Source: Blasia pusilla | Lineage: Eukaryota > Marchantiophyta > Marchantiopsida > Blasiales | Reading direction: 5' to 3' | DNA length: 64,000 nt | Assembly (NCBI GenBank): GCA_050084515.1 | Contig: CM114275.1 | Location: 19,158,001 to 19,222,000 of the forward strand | Shown: one piece after another, positions 54,519 through 64,000 of the stretch | How positions within the stretch are numbered: the first letter of the stretch is position 1 | How the letters are laid out: the number at the start of each line of letters is the position of its first letter | Position numbers and translations under genes: made by a program | Notes under the pieces: generated by a model | What the model was told of the DNA's origin: nothing | Databases searched by the model: none | What the model saw: the letters and a program-made list of their open reading frames with translations, nothing else

Positions 54519-54690
54519 AAACCTAGTGTGAGTGGCATTTTGACCCAAAACTATCATTCCAAGAGTTTCTTTGTGGAATTTTGATACCAAGTCAAGTCCA
54601 AGTCAAACCTAGTGTGAGCGGCATTTTGACCCAAAACTATCATTCCAAGAGTTTCTTTGTGGAATTTTGATACCAAGTCAAGTCTAAGTA
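54519..54690. repeat. Tandem duplication, period 86 bp
   Basis: ACCTAGTGTGAG starts at 54521 and again at 54607. The two units share a long, almost unchanged run ending ACCAAGTCAAGTC, differing by one base in GAGTGG/GAGCGG, so the duplication is recent. No gene is seen between 53770 and 56079. Confidence 0.85.
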
Positions 54691-56079
54691 ATCTAGTCAA
54701 AGAGTGTTATGATCTACCCGCAATAAGATAGAGAGAGTTAATGAGAAAAACATATGCAAATTCATGTATGATAATGAAAAAAATGTTACACATGGTAAGT
54801 TAGGGACTTTAAAGTATAATGTAAAACATGAGAATAAAATCATGCTCCAAGAGCAACATGTAGATCATATGAAAGATTAGTCATTGAACATATGTTGCAA
54901 ATGAGTACGTGATGTGAACAAGAACATCCGTTGAACATGGGACACATCAAGGTCTCCTTTACAAATGTGGGATAATTTAAAAGAAGCTTACGTGAGCAAA
55001 TAGTTTAAACAATAGGTTCAATGGGGCCATCGCACACTAGTTGCCCCGTGCCCAATAGAGCAAGAAATGTAGAAATAACATAGATGTAATGTAGAATACC
55101 GGGTTTTTTTGTACGGGAATCTTTATACAATGGAGTTCTTTCTTTGAAAAAAAGAAACCTAAATTCCAAATGCATCTCATTTAAAAAATAAAATATTGAA
55201 ATAAAAAAATTCATAGAGCCATTTTTTAACAAGACAAACTCAATGGATGAATGATGGGAAACGTCCTTCTGCAATAATGGAAAACAAGGGCCAAGTAAAG
55301 AGGAAGACTATTGGCTGGGATAGAGAAGTCAAGCCTTACAATGGTTTCGGCATGGACCGGACACAAATAAAATGGCAAAAGGATGACTTTAACAAAGTTG
55401 CCAAACACAAGTGTTAGAGTTGTATGAATCTTTAGTGTCGTACTGTTGTAAGCACATCCATCAACCAAAACTTCCCATTATGTTGAAACTCATTCTTAAC
55501 CGATGCAAGCCTAACGAGAGAGGCACAATAGGAAACGTGTGCATCTAATAAAGCTGTAACTTTTGAACTCCATATGAATTGCCACCCTCTCAGAGAGCGT
55601 GCTTCTTTCGGCACATTTACAATCTTTCGCCAGACTCTCTCTAATCGGATAGCCTGGGCTGTCAGATTAGGCTAGCCTAAATCTCTCTCCAGGCCCTTCA
55701 GAAGCCCATTTCTTCCAGAACCTTCTGCCAGATCAAGAGCAGAAAGTAATCTGCAATACCACAGTCCTGTTACTAAGCACAATTCTTTGGCCTCCTTGAT
55801 TACTGTCTCGCCTATATCTCATTTATCCATCTGTATCAAAAATTACTTGCATTGTAAATACCTTGGGCGCTTGTGTCAAAATTGTAGCCCTGCTCAGGAA
55901 CAGACATGTTCCTGTGTTTGTCGAGCAGTAAGCCCATGAAGCTTTCACCTTCCTAGTTCTAGATTGTGAACGGAGGGATGGAGCATCACTGGCCTTCATT
56001 AATCAATCTTCAAACTGGATGATGATAGGGCGATCCAGTCTTCTTGCTATCTTCTTTCTAATTGCAACCATGAGCCAAG

Positions 56080-58113
56080 CTATTTAGCTTCTGCTTGTTG
56101 CTTTCTCGCATTGCTGGAAACAGTTTCAGCAGCCCTTTTCCTCAGCGGTACTACTTTTGTGAGGGCACTTTTCCAGTCTTTCACTTGCATGAAACATAGA
56201 AGCAATTCCATGACCTGATTAACTGTCAAAACCTGCAGTTGCCACGATATCAATCTTAATCACAAAATCTCAGGTCTAGATTTGTCAAGCAGCTCCTGAG
56301 AATTTATGGGACAAACTCTTAACCAGAACCTCAAACTGACCAGGAAGCATGCAGTGGAGCCTAAGATGAGTCTTGAGGATGGAATGACCATATTGTGTTC
56401 AAGCATTTGATATGACAACAAAATTGACCACATTAGAAGATCATGATTCAATTTCTTAGATTGTACAGAAACAGTGCATACAGCGGAAAGGCAGATGATG
56501 GCATTTATCCCACAAAAGAACATCCACTAAGCTTAGTTCAGAATTGCTTACCTGAGATCCCAGCATCTTCAAGTGATCTCCAACTGGCAACTTTGCTGTA
56601 GCAATGCCTTGTTTTGTAGCTTTGTCAAATGTGACATTCTTCCATCGATTACGATCCACCAAACCTCCAATAATGTAAATCTTGGATGGGTCTAGTGACT
56701 CTACAATATTTTCAGAATCTGCTGTCAAGTACACAAGGTCCTGTTTGCGCTCCTCAAACACCTCAAGATATGACTGCACTTTCCTATGCATAAGCCAATT
56801 TTCAAACCCTGATATCTTCTCTAGCTCTGTACGAATCCGTCCATCACAACCTGTCAAAGTCATCCGGCAGGGTTCGGCTGCTCTGCCATTCGCAGCATAA
56901 CAATACATCACCTGATGCAGCATTCATGATTAGGTTAATATGCAAGAACTGCTCTTGGGCTGGACACAAAAAGATTCCATTCACCTATAAGTTACTTTGC
57001 AGGTACTACTCTTGGGACTGGGCATTGATAGGTTACGTTCTTCATTCATAAGTATGCAGGAACTGCTCTTGGGACCGGACATGGATAGGTTGCATCCATC
57101 GAAAAGTTAATAAGCAGTCGTTGGGCATGGATAAAGTGCATTCATGATTATGCAAATATTAAGGAATTGCTTTTGGAGCTTGTTATGCATAGGTTGATTC
57201 TTCAATAAATTAATATGCAGGATATGCGCTTGGGATGGATAGTTTGCTTTTCGACGGGGAAGAGAGATACTGGGACAGAGTCCTTAAAGCTTGCGTAGGT
57301 GGTGCATCCTCAAGCGCAATTGATGGCTGGTAAGGGTGGAGAAAATAATACCTGCTGGATTAAGCTGGTGACCTCATTAGGTGTCATGAGCTCACAGAAC
57401 TCAAGATCTATGACGAGATTTTGACCTGTTGTCATAGCTTCCCTGAGCCTCTCCTTTCTGGACTTTTGTTCGTCCTTCCGCTCCTTTCGTGAATTCAACT
57501 TCTCAGCCTTCGCTTTCTCTAGTTCCTCCTCCGTGAGGGTGGCAACCTTCTCCTCCCACTCTCTTCGTTTCCTCTGCGTTTCTTGGTGCCTTTTCTCCTT
57601 CTCCATCGCTTTACGCTGCACTTTAAACTCCTTGTACTGCTCAGCTTTCATTAATTTCTTCTTGGCAGACTTAGACAGCTTCTTGCCCTCGTCCTGGATT
57701 CCAGCCCCTTGTGCTACTACTTCCTTCTGTTCCTCTCCTTCTCCTTCTACCTCCTTTTGCTCCAGCTCTTTTACCTCTGCTTGATCGTGCACGTGCTCCT
57801 CCAGCACAACTGAAGGCTGATGAATGTCTAAATTTCCTTCCTCTTCCTCTTCCTCTTCCTCTTCCTCTTCCTCTTCCTCTTCCATCCCCGAATCCTCGCC
57901 ATGAGCACCATTTGGTCCGCGCTGCTCCTTGCCATTCTTACCATCGGTTTTCCTCAATTTCTCGTGATGGGACCCATCGTCAGGAACGCATCCTGGCTCC
58001 ATAACCCCATCCCCTTCCTTGGATTCCCCTCCCGAAAATACTTCCGGAGCGACTGCTGTCTTTGTTTTCTCGCTCCTCCGGCCCATTTCACAACGAAAAG
58101 ATTTGAAGTGCAA
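56080..58113 (-). CDS. TRM10: tRNA (guanine-N1)-methyltransferase, Trm10 family, 3 exons
   Basis: SPOUT-fold enzyme that methylates N1 of guanine (position 9 in the known family) of tRNA using AdoMet. Minus-strand exons 58113-57352, 56911-56552 and 56232-56080 (stop TAG at 56082-56080) have GT-AG borders, all phase 0, and total 424 residues from the first ATG. ATG at 58086 (MGRRSEK) is an equally good start, giving 415. N-terminus: acidic, with a run of about 15 Glu near residue 80-95. A Lys/Glu-rich basic coiled region (KSAKKKLMKAEQ) follows. The SPOUT domain then has LVIDLEFCELM, QQVMYCYAANGRA, LVYLTADSENI, YIIGGLVDRNRWK (Asp proposed catalytic in yeast Trm10), ATAKLPVGDHLKM and the last-exon LTVNQVMELLL. 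The coding parts are intact. Confidence 0.9.
56940..57250. repeat. Degenerate tandem repeats inside the first TRM10 intron
   Basis: The phrase GGAACTGCTCTTGGGA with CATGGATAGGTTGCAT-type continuation recurs with variation about five times (near 56945, 57000, 57056, 57160 and 57220). Spacing is about 50-75 bp. The intron spans 56912-57351. Confidence 0.65.
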
Positions 58114-58663
58114 CGCTTTTCTTACCTTCTGCCTCGCGTTTCGAGAGACTCTCTCGCGCCTACGGAACGCAAGCAGAGTTCACCTTCCCGCTCGCCGCTG
58201 CTTCAAATGACCACCTCGCTCGCACGTCCAGAGAACGAGAACGACCTCATCGCCTCCCCAGCAGACTCGCGCCTCCTCCGTGAAATTCCAAGGCTCCTGC
58301 TACTCCATGCAACCAACCCTCGCACATATTCAAATTCGATATGAGTGGAAGCTGGCGGCTCATTCGTGACCCTAAGCACACTCCTGCCCCTCTGCTCGCT
58401 TCAATCTGGAGGTTATGTTTGGCAGCTTTGGCTGCAATAGTTTCAGCGGCCAATGATTTCAGCAAATTTGTCGGAGACAAAAATGTGAGATGAAATAAAA
58501 GGGGATTAGGTCGTAGAGGTCACGGGGTCCTGGTGCCATGGGCACTAAAGTTGTGACTTCCCATATTGATAGAAACTAATAGCATGATCCCACGGACACG
58601 CCCATAGGTAGCACGGACCTTATTTTTGCGTCCCAACTAGTTTTCAGTTGGACAAAATGTATC
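58114..58663. other. TRM10 upstream region
   Basis: 58114-58480 is moderately GC-rich and likely holds the TRM10 promoter and 5' UTR (transcribed leftward). The short open frames here overlap on both strands and show no domain. 58500-58663 begins repeat-derived sequence that is related to 62400-62600. Confidence 0.4.
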
Positions 58664-58767
58664 GGTCTCTAGTAACTAGTTCAGGTCGAGGTCGCCACGA
58701 CGTTGGGCCATTTTAGGTCTCTAGTAACTAGTTCAGGTCGAGGTCGCCACGACGTTGGGCCATTTTA
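58664..58767. repeat. Perfect 52-bp tandem duplication
   Basis: GGTCTCTAGTAACTAG starts at 58664 and 58716, and the two 52-bp units appear identical. They are followed directly by the inverted repeat at 58768-58788. Confidence 0.85.
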
Positions 58768-58788
58768 GCGCCCAAAAAATTTGGGCGC
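58768..58788. repeat. Hairpin with GCGCCCAAA arms; related hairpin at 62559
   Basis: Arms GCGCCCAAA and TTTGGGCGC with three bases between, followed by CAAAAAAATTCG. At 62559-62575 a related hairpin (GCCCAAAA, G, TTTTGGGC) is followed by ACAAAAAAATCGAC. GCGTCC(C/A)AA words precede both by a similar distance. This suggests two diverged copies of one small transposable element at about 58560-58830 and 62410-62620. Confidence 0.5.
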
Positions 58789-61086
58789 AAAAAAATTCGC
58801 GATTCTTTGGTCGTCAGTTCCTGGTGTACATGGGATTTGGCCCTAAGGTATGCAAATGGGACTCCTAAGTTTTGCGTTGCAGAAAAGCAAGGCGCAGTTT
58901 GGTGGGATGGGACGTTGTTGCCTTCTCGTCCCCCCTCGTTTTGAATGGGATGCGATTAGAAAAGAGTGTCTCCATGATTCCATCCCATACTGATAGTCGG
59001 ACCAGGTAGTTGTGACCTTGATTGCTTGGGACCTTGTCCTAAAGGTTGTCTTCACAAGAGTCCATAAAATCTTTGTAATTTGGAATTTTGGTGCATTAGA
59101 TTACACATTTAAGTTGGTCAAAATTTTGGGTTCGAGCTTGTTGGTGGTTTGAATGGGTTCGATGAGAACTCCATATGTGATCGTAGCCCCTCTCCATGGG
59201 TCCGGTACTTTATCACTTATGAGCTCACAATGGGCACAAGGGAGAAGGGAAGGGAAGGGAAGGGGAGCATGTCTTTGGTTTTTGGGAGGCACTTGAGGAT
59301 GTGCCAACTTCCAGGGAATTGCCCGCCTTGGGTCTTGAGTAGAAAGGAGTGCGACGAGACATCAATCAAAAGGTTCATACATCGGAAACCAGCCGCATAT
59401 AAAGGTTATATTTAGTGGTATCACAACAGTTGTAGTCAAGAGAGTAGATAATGTAACCAAAGTAGAGGGTTTATGTGTATAATTAGGGCTGGAGAGGCCA
59501 AGAGTGGTATGTTGGCATGCGTGGTATCTGAATCCACTTTATTATAAAATAAACCTCAAAAGAGGACAAAGAAAGGTAATAACAACTCAAAAGAGGAGTA
59601 AAAAAATGCATAAAAGAATGCAAAAAGAAAATGGCAACAAGCCCACGTAAACACCGGCTCAACGAGCAACACGATTGATTGCCTGAAACAAAAAAAATCT
59701 CGATGGAGTGGTGAGCACATATATAGTGGTAACCTATATGTTCAAATCATCCTTTAGAACCTTGCATGAGACCTTCTTGCAGGTTCTTTATTTGTAAGTG
59801 ACTTATTGTGCATGTTGGAACCACATGTGTGCATAGGACACCTTCTTTAAGTCTTGGGGCATGAAGAGGGGTATATCTTAATGGAAGACTTGGAAAGGCT
59901 CATCTTTCTAAAATTGAGCATTCCAAGCACATACTAGGATAGGTTGTTGTTTATGGTGCATTATACAAGGATTCTCTCACGTTAAGGGTGGATTTACCTC
60001 AATTGCTAATCAATGATTTAGAGAGGAATTTGTTTCCTAGTTGCTTTTCATTGTACAAAGATCCATATGATCTAAAAAACTATTTTCTGTATCAAGGTAA
60101 ATTGTGTTTTTTATTTTTGGGATCGTGGTAGAGCAAGAAAATGGTGTGTAATCTTTTAGTATTTTAGGATAATGCGCAAAGTTATTGCAACTAACATGAC
60201 CAAACGGGCACCAACGCACAATATCACAACTCTAATGGGCTCGCACTAGGATGGAAGCGCGTCAAAGTCTCATGTGTGAGATACGAGTTACAAACGCAAG
60301 ATTCGAGCCTTGATATACATCTTAAATGATGGGGGTCGAGAGCTAGCTGAACAAGACCAAGCATCAAGCCGGACTTAAGAAGAGCTCAAGTCCTACAAGA
60401 GTTGGACACAAAGGGAACTACAACCTGGTTTAGAACTTGATTGAGCATTTGGTGGTTCTCCATGTTTGAGGTCATAACGGCTAGATTCAAGAAGCATTTA
60501 GAATGGAAAAGGCTAAGTTGGAAAGTTCATGAGAAGATGATTCCAATGCACTAAAACTCCAAACAAACACATAAACATAGATCTAGGAACCATCCCCAAA
60601 CCATCTGGATGATAGTTGGGTTGAGGCCCACAATGAGCGCCCAAAGAGGACCTTTCTAAATAGGGGAGGGGTAGGGATCTCTAGAACTACATATAAGGGG
60701 AAGGGTCTCGAAGGATGTTTGGAACCTACACCCCCCACCTTGGGAACAATGGGGGTGAACCAAGCGCAGGAGATGGATTGAGAGATTGGCTTCGAGATCT
60801 TGACACAAGGCCAAGTCTAGGTGAGCCAATTGTGGATACCAACTTTAATTTAGACCTTGACCCACGACACGGACATTGAGTCTTCATTAGAGACTTGTTC
60901 GAGGTCCATTTGGTAGTTGGGATGGCTAGGTGCGCTATCGCCATTTTAGGTTCCTAGACTATCAAGGAAGTCTGTCCCAAGTCTTGAAGGACATTCTTGT
61001 ATTGGGGAGCAAGGGGTTTGATCGTTATTTGACCCCATCAAGATCAATTGAGCTTTAAGGATGGCCCAAGACTAAGACTCAAGTAA

Positions 61087-61442
61087 CACATGTGCTTCTT
61101 GCAACCTCATCTCTCTCACGCCCTTGACACTCATGGTGTCCTTACTAGAGAGAATAAAGATACCACATGTGAATCCAAAACTTGTGATCACTTTTGTCGT
61201 ATGCACACTCCCTATTTGTCCCAAGTCATGGCTAATCTGAGTGTGTTTGGGTGCAAATCAGTAAGGGGAGTGGGACCTATTAAATGCAAGCTTTCAGGAC
61301 ACATAAGACCAGCATTCTAGGGAGTGTGCATACGACAAAAGTGATCACAAGTTTTGGATTTACATGTGGTATCTTTATTCCCTCTAAGGACACAATGAGT
61401 GGCAAGGGTGTGAGAGAGATGAGGTTGCAAGAAGCAAGTGTG
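61087..61442. repeat. Large inverted repeat, arms of about 125 bp, 105-bp loop
   Basis: Left arm 61087-61213 and right arm 61319-61442 are near-perfect reverse complements. The left has CTTCTTGCAACCTCATCTCT and ends GTATGCACACTCCCT; the right starts AGGGAGTGTGCATAC and ends GAGGTTGCAAGAAG. Only about 10 differences and a 2-3-base gap are seen. Transcribed, it would fold into a long hairpin. It may be a foldback element, a MITE or a small-RNA precursor. 59100-61080 shows no recognisable gene. Confidence 0.85.
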
Positions 61443-62015
61443 TTGAGAGTGAAGGGAAAGAGGTGAGGAAATTGTAGTGGGCTTGGAACAAGTGCACCAT
61501 CAAGAGGGCGTGGAACGAGTATAACATCAAGGTATTTGGATTGTGGATAGGGAGTTTGGCATCTTTCTAAGGCACAATGTCTTGGTTGAAGATTCTAATG
61601 CATGACTTGGCTGAGAAGCACACACATTCATGGAGAGTGTTAGGGTGGGAGTTTTCGCAAGCATACATTGCATGTCGATGCATATGTAAACCATGAATCG
61701 CATTGAGAGAGCACCTAGTTGGAGTGCACACATGTCTTGGGGAGAAGTTTTTAGCAGATTTACATACACTTGAGAGTTGGATCTGATCATTATTAGCTTC
61801 TTTCTTGGGAAACTCTCCAATATTGTTGCCTTTCATTGCTAGCGTTAGAAATATGTGTGTGGGGGAGTTAGCTATGTCATTAGACTTGAGGTCCATAGGA
61901 GGGACCATGTCCACAAGTTTTAGTGTGTCTTCTTTTTTTACGATTGTAATGATCAAGTCTCAAGGATCAAGAAGTAGGATAGAAGCGTGGGGTGGATCTA
62001 TGCAAAGTTGGATAG

Positions 62016-62092
62016 TTTTCGTGCACATACACATCGCTATACAATATACATCGTTGTCACCAAACATACACACAAACACGCACAATCCCATG
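62016..62092 (-). repeat. Fragment of the family 136-bp LTR
   Basis: TTCGTGCACATACACATCGCT, then ATACAATATACATCG, matches the 3' half of the LTR as read at 34081-34130 (TCGTGCGTATACACATCGCT...ACAATATACATCG). It has no coding sequence attached, so it is a solo or broken LTR. Confidence 0.6.
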
Positions 62093-62803
62093 CTAACTCA
62101 TGACATCTCACTAAGAAAGGGCCATATTGGGGTAGATTTAGAGGGTAGATCCGTTATTCCAAGGGATAATTTAAATAAAGGGACAAAGAAAAAGGAGGAC
62201 GGCGCCTGCCCTACCACGTCCTACCGAGACCCCGCCACCGCAACGCTCCCAACATACTCGCAATCCTCCCGCCCTAGACTCCGCACTCTATTGCAACATA
62301 GTCTTTGCATGAGCTGGAGTTTTTGTTATGGGAAACGTATTGTTGGGAGAGGGGAGAGCCGATCAAGGTTTCCATGTTTTCTTTTGGGGCGGCAGGCACC
62401 TTAGGGGTTGATTCCATGTGCACGCGCAGAGGTCACGACGGTCCATTTTCTGCGTCCAAAAAATTACCCAACGTTTCACAAGGAAAAGATCCAATGGTCT
62501 CATTTATTTACTTCCAGTTTTTTGTTAAATGCGTCACACAGATCTGGGTCAATTCTACGCCCAAAAGTTTTGGGCACAAAAAAATCGACGACGCTCTATC
62601 GTTGCCGCGACCCTACCGGCGGAATTCCACTCTATGGATCATAAATTGGAATCAGTATCGAAGATTTCTTGGCAGCAAGATTGAGTGGAACCTCACTCTC
62701 ACATAAATCTCCCGAGCCTTGACGTTGATAGCTCCAACAACGGAGCTGCTATGCCACATATCAACTCGAATGCTTCCAATTGCCAATGTTACAGCAAAAA
62801 CCA

Positions 62804-62808
<5 letters not shown>

Positions 62809-62841
<33 letters not shown>
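62809..62841. repeat. GA dinucleotide microsatellite
   Basis: Uninterrupted GA repeat, about 16 units. It creates artificial Arg/Glu runs in all frames across it. No gene is recognised from 61443 to 63553. Confidence 0.95.
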
Positions 62842-62842
<1 letters not shown>

Positions 62843-63553
62843 ACTCACATGGATTTGTTTCAATGATTCAGCATCGTCTTATTCACACCAGAGAATTCGT
62901 CTTCCATTTCAACGAAAGGAAAGCTCCGAGCCTTCCTTTCGTCCAAACAACCTTCCCTTCATCCAAACAACCATCACCCAATCTCCCAAAAACGGACCAA
63001 ATCAAAATTACTCCTAGACACAAAACCTCCCTGGCCCTCGCGCTCCCTGCCTCATCACCTTCCATCTTCCTATTCTCAATCGTCTCGTCCTTAGATAGTA
63101 GGGTGCATAATGCCAAGAGCTTGCAAACGTGGGAATATGCAAAGCATTTGAAATCGCATCCAAAAAAAATAGATTCAATGTCTAGATCCTTGCCATGGCA
63201 TACTGAATATGCCAATCATCCTACAACCCATCTTGAATGCCACATCGGCATAAAACTACAAAGTGTATACACTAAGGTGCCCATTCATATGGTGCTAAAT
63301 TGTTGTTCATTTTTTCAGCATCCATAGCAAATCGGTGGAGAGACGGCCTAAAAATGTTGGCCATGTTGAGTTGGTTAAAATTCAAAGTAGTTAATATGCA
63401 TAAGTGTGCTTTGCTACATTATCCTTAGGAAAAACATTTGTACACAAAATCCACTCATGTCGCCACACATGTGCATGTCCATGAGATAACTTAGGAGGCC
63501 CAGATAAGTCTTGAACATTAGAGGGGGTGGGGGTCAAATCGTCAGACATAAAA

Positions 63554-64000
63554 CACTACAAGAAAATCTCACACGACATAGAGAGATCCACACGTGGACG
63601 GTTACGAGTGGGTGCAAAGCTGAAATAAGAAAAGAGGACTAGTAATATGACTCGTAAATCACTCCTCTTCCATTTTCTCTTTCATTTGTTGTGCCTCCTT
63701 ATCCAAAAAAATCCCATAAATCATGAAACTTGGTCACACCATGCCCTTGAGCGTTAGGATCCCATGAAAAAAAAAGAAAACCCTCAACGCTCTCTCAGTT
63801 TGGGAGTTAAAAATCAGAAACCCTAACTCACATCCTTCATTTTTTAATGGAGGGTGGAGGGTGGAAGATCCACACCGTCCAAGTTCAAGAGGGGCTTGGC
63901 CATCCTAGACGCCTTAGTTTTCAGCTCCATCGAATGGTGGCATCAAATGATGGGTGGGACCAAAGGTGAAACATGGAAGGAGAAGTAGGAACATTACTTG
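63554..64000 (+). mobile_element. Terminus of a CACTA (En/Spm-type) DNA transposon
   Basis: CACTACAAGAAAATC at 63554 is the classical terminal inverted repeat of plant CACTA elements (CACTACAAGAAA). It is followed by subterminal GC-richer words (CACACGACATAG, CACACGTGGACGG). The other end and any transposase lie outside the window or are not recognisable, so its extent to 64000 is assumed. The last 450 bases have no gene. Confidence 0.5.

Noticed and set aside
62719-63327. 202-codon + frame across the GA repeat
   Set aside because: The GA microsatellite removes stops over its length; no domain is present on either side.
1-64000. tRNA, rRNA or CRISPR loci
   Set aside because: I looked for T-arm-like GGTTCGA boxes, conserved rRNA blocks and regularly spaced direct repeats. 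None was convincing, and the 25-bp palindromes lack regular unique spacers.

Overview
The window looks like nuclear DNA of a streptophyte (plant lineage). Two ordinary intron-bearing eukaryotic genes are present: a 3-ketodihydrosphingosine reductase (TSC10/KDSR type, + strand, 4 exons, 29.3-31.4 kb) and a Trm10-type tRNA guanine-N1 methyltransferase (- strand, 3 exons, 56.1-58.1 kb). Introns are roughly 300-500 bp, intergenic DNA is AT-rich, and about half of the window is decayed retrotransposon. Ty3/gypsy elements of this make-up plus a CACTA-type end suit a plant or charophyte alga with a repeat-rich genome. I cannot name the species.

The most notable content is one family of Ty3/gypsy retrotransposons, present in at least six full or partial copies: A (1-5920, +), B (6515-12985, -) with an extra 5' piece B' (12986-14815, -), C (about 17761-25009, +), and the D2/D1 tandem (34081-36680 and 36681-40210, both -). 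The shared order is Gag with two zinc knuckles, retropepsin, a conserved linker, a cytosine-5 DNA methyltransferase, reverse transcriptase, RNase H, integrase, an SH3-like tail, and a C-terminal PHD finger. The methyltransferase lies between protease and reverse transcriptase. It carries recognisable motifs I, IV, VI, VIII and X and resembles the DNMT3/DRM (de novo) type. The element therefore pairs a DNA-methylation writer with a chromatin-reader finger. Every copy here is broken by stops, frameshifts or deletions, several of them CAG-to-TAG changes, but different copies are broken in different places, so the ancestral plan can be read.

Layout: 1-14.8 kb is a tail-to-tail pair (A and B/B') with a 730-bp LTR-leader-LTR cassette between the two 3' ends. 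14.8-17.7 kb is mixed relic DNA. 17.7-25.0 kb is copy C. 25-28 kb is AT-rich and apparently empty. 28.2-31.4 kb holds TSC10 with a GC-rich upstream region. 34.1-40.2 kb is the D2/D1 tandem of truncated copies. 40.4-41.5 kb is a tandem array with a unit of about 348 bp. 44.2-47.7 kb is a second, unrelated Ty3/gypsy clade (E) with a candidate 3' LTR. 48.8-53.8 kb carries an unusual scatter of about 14 copies of a 25-bp palindromic motif, part of it in a decayed minisatellite. 56.1-58.1 kb holds TRM10. 58.6-64 kb is repeat-derived, with a 125-bp-arm inverted repeat, a relic of the family-A LTR, and a typical CACTA terminus at 63554.

Inference: the methyltransferase and PHD finger may let the element write or read host silencing marks on its own copies. 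I recall a published report of retrotransposon-encoded DNMTs in dinoflagellates and charophytes, so the DNMT part alone may have precedent. The pairing with a PHD finger, the very short 136-bp LTR and the tandem truncated copies are the parts most worth checking for novelty.
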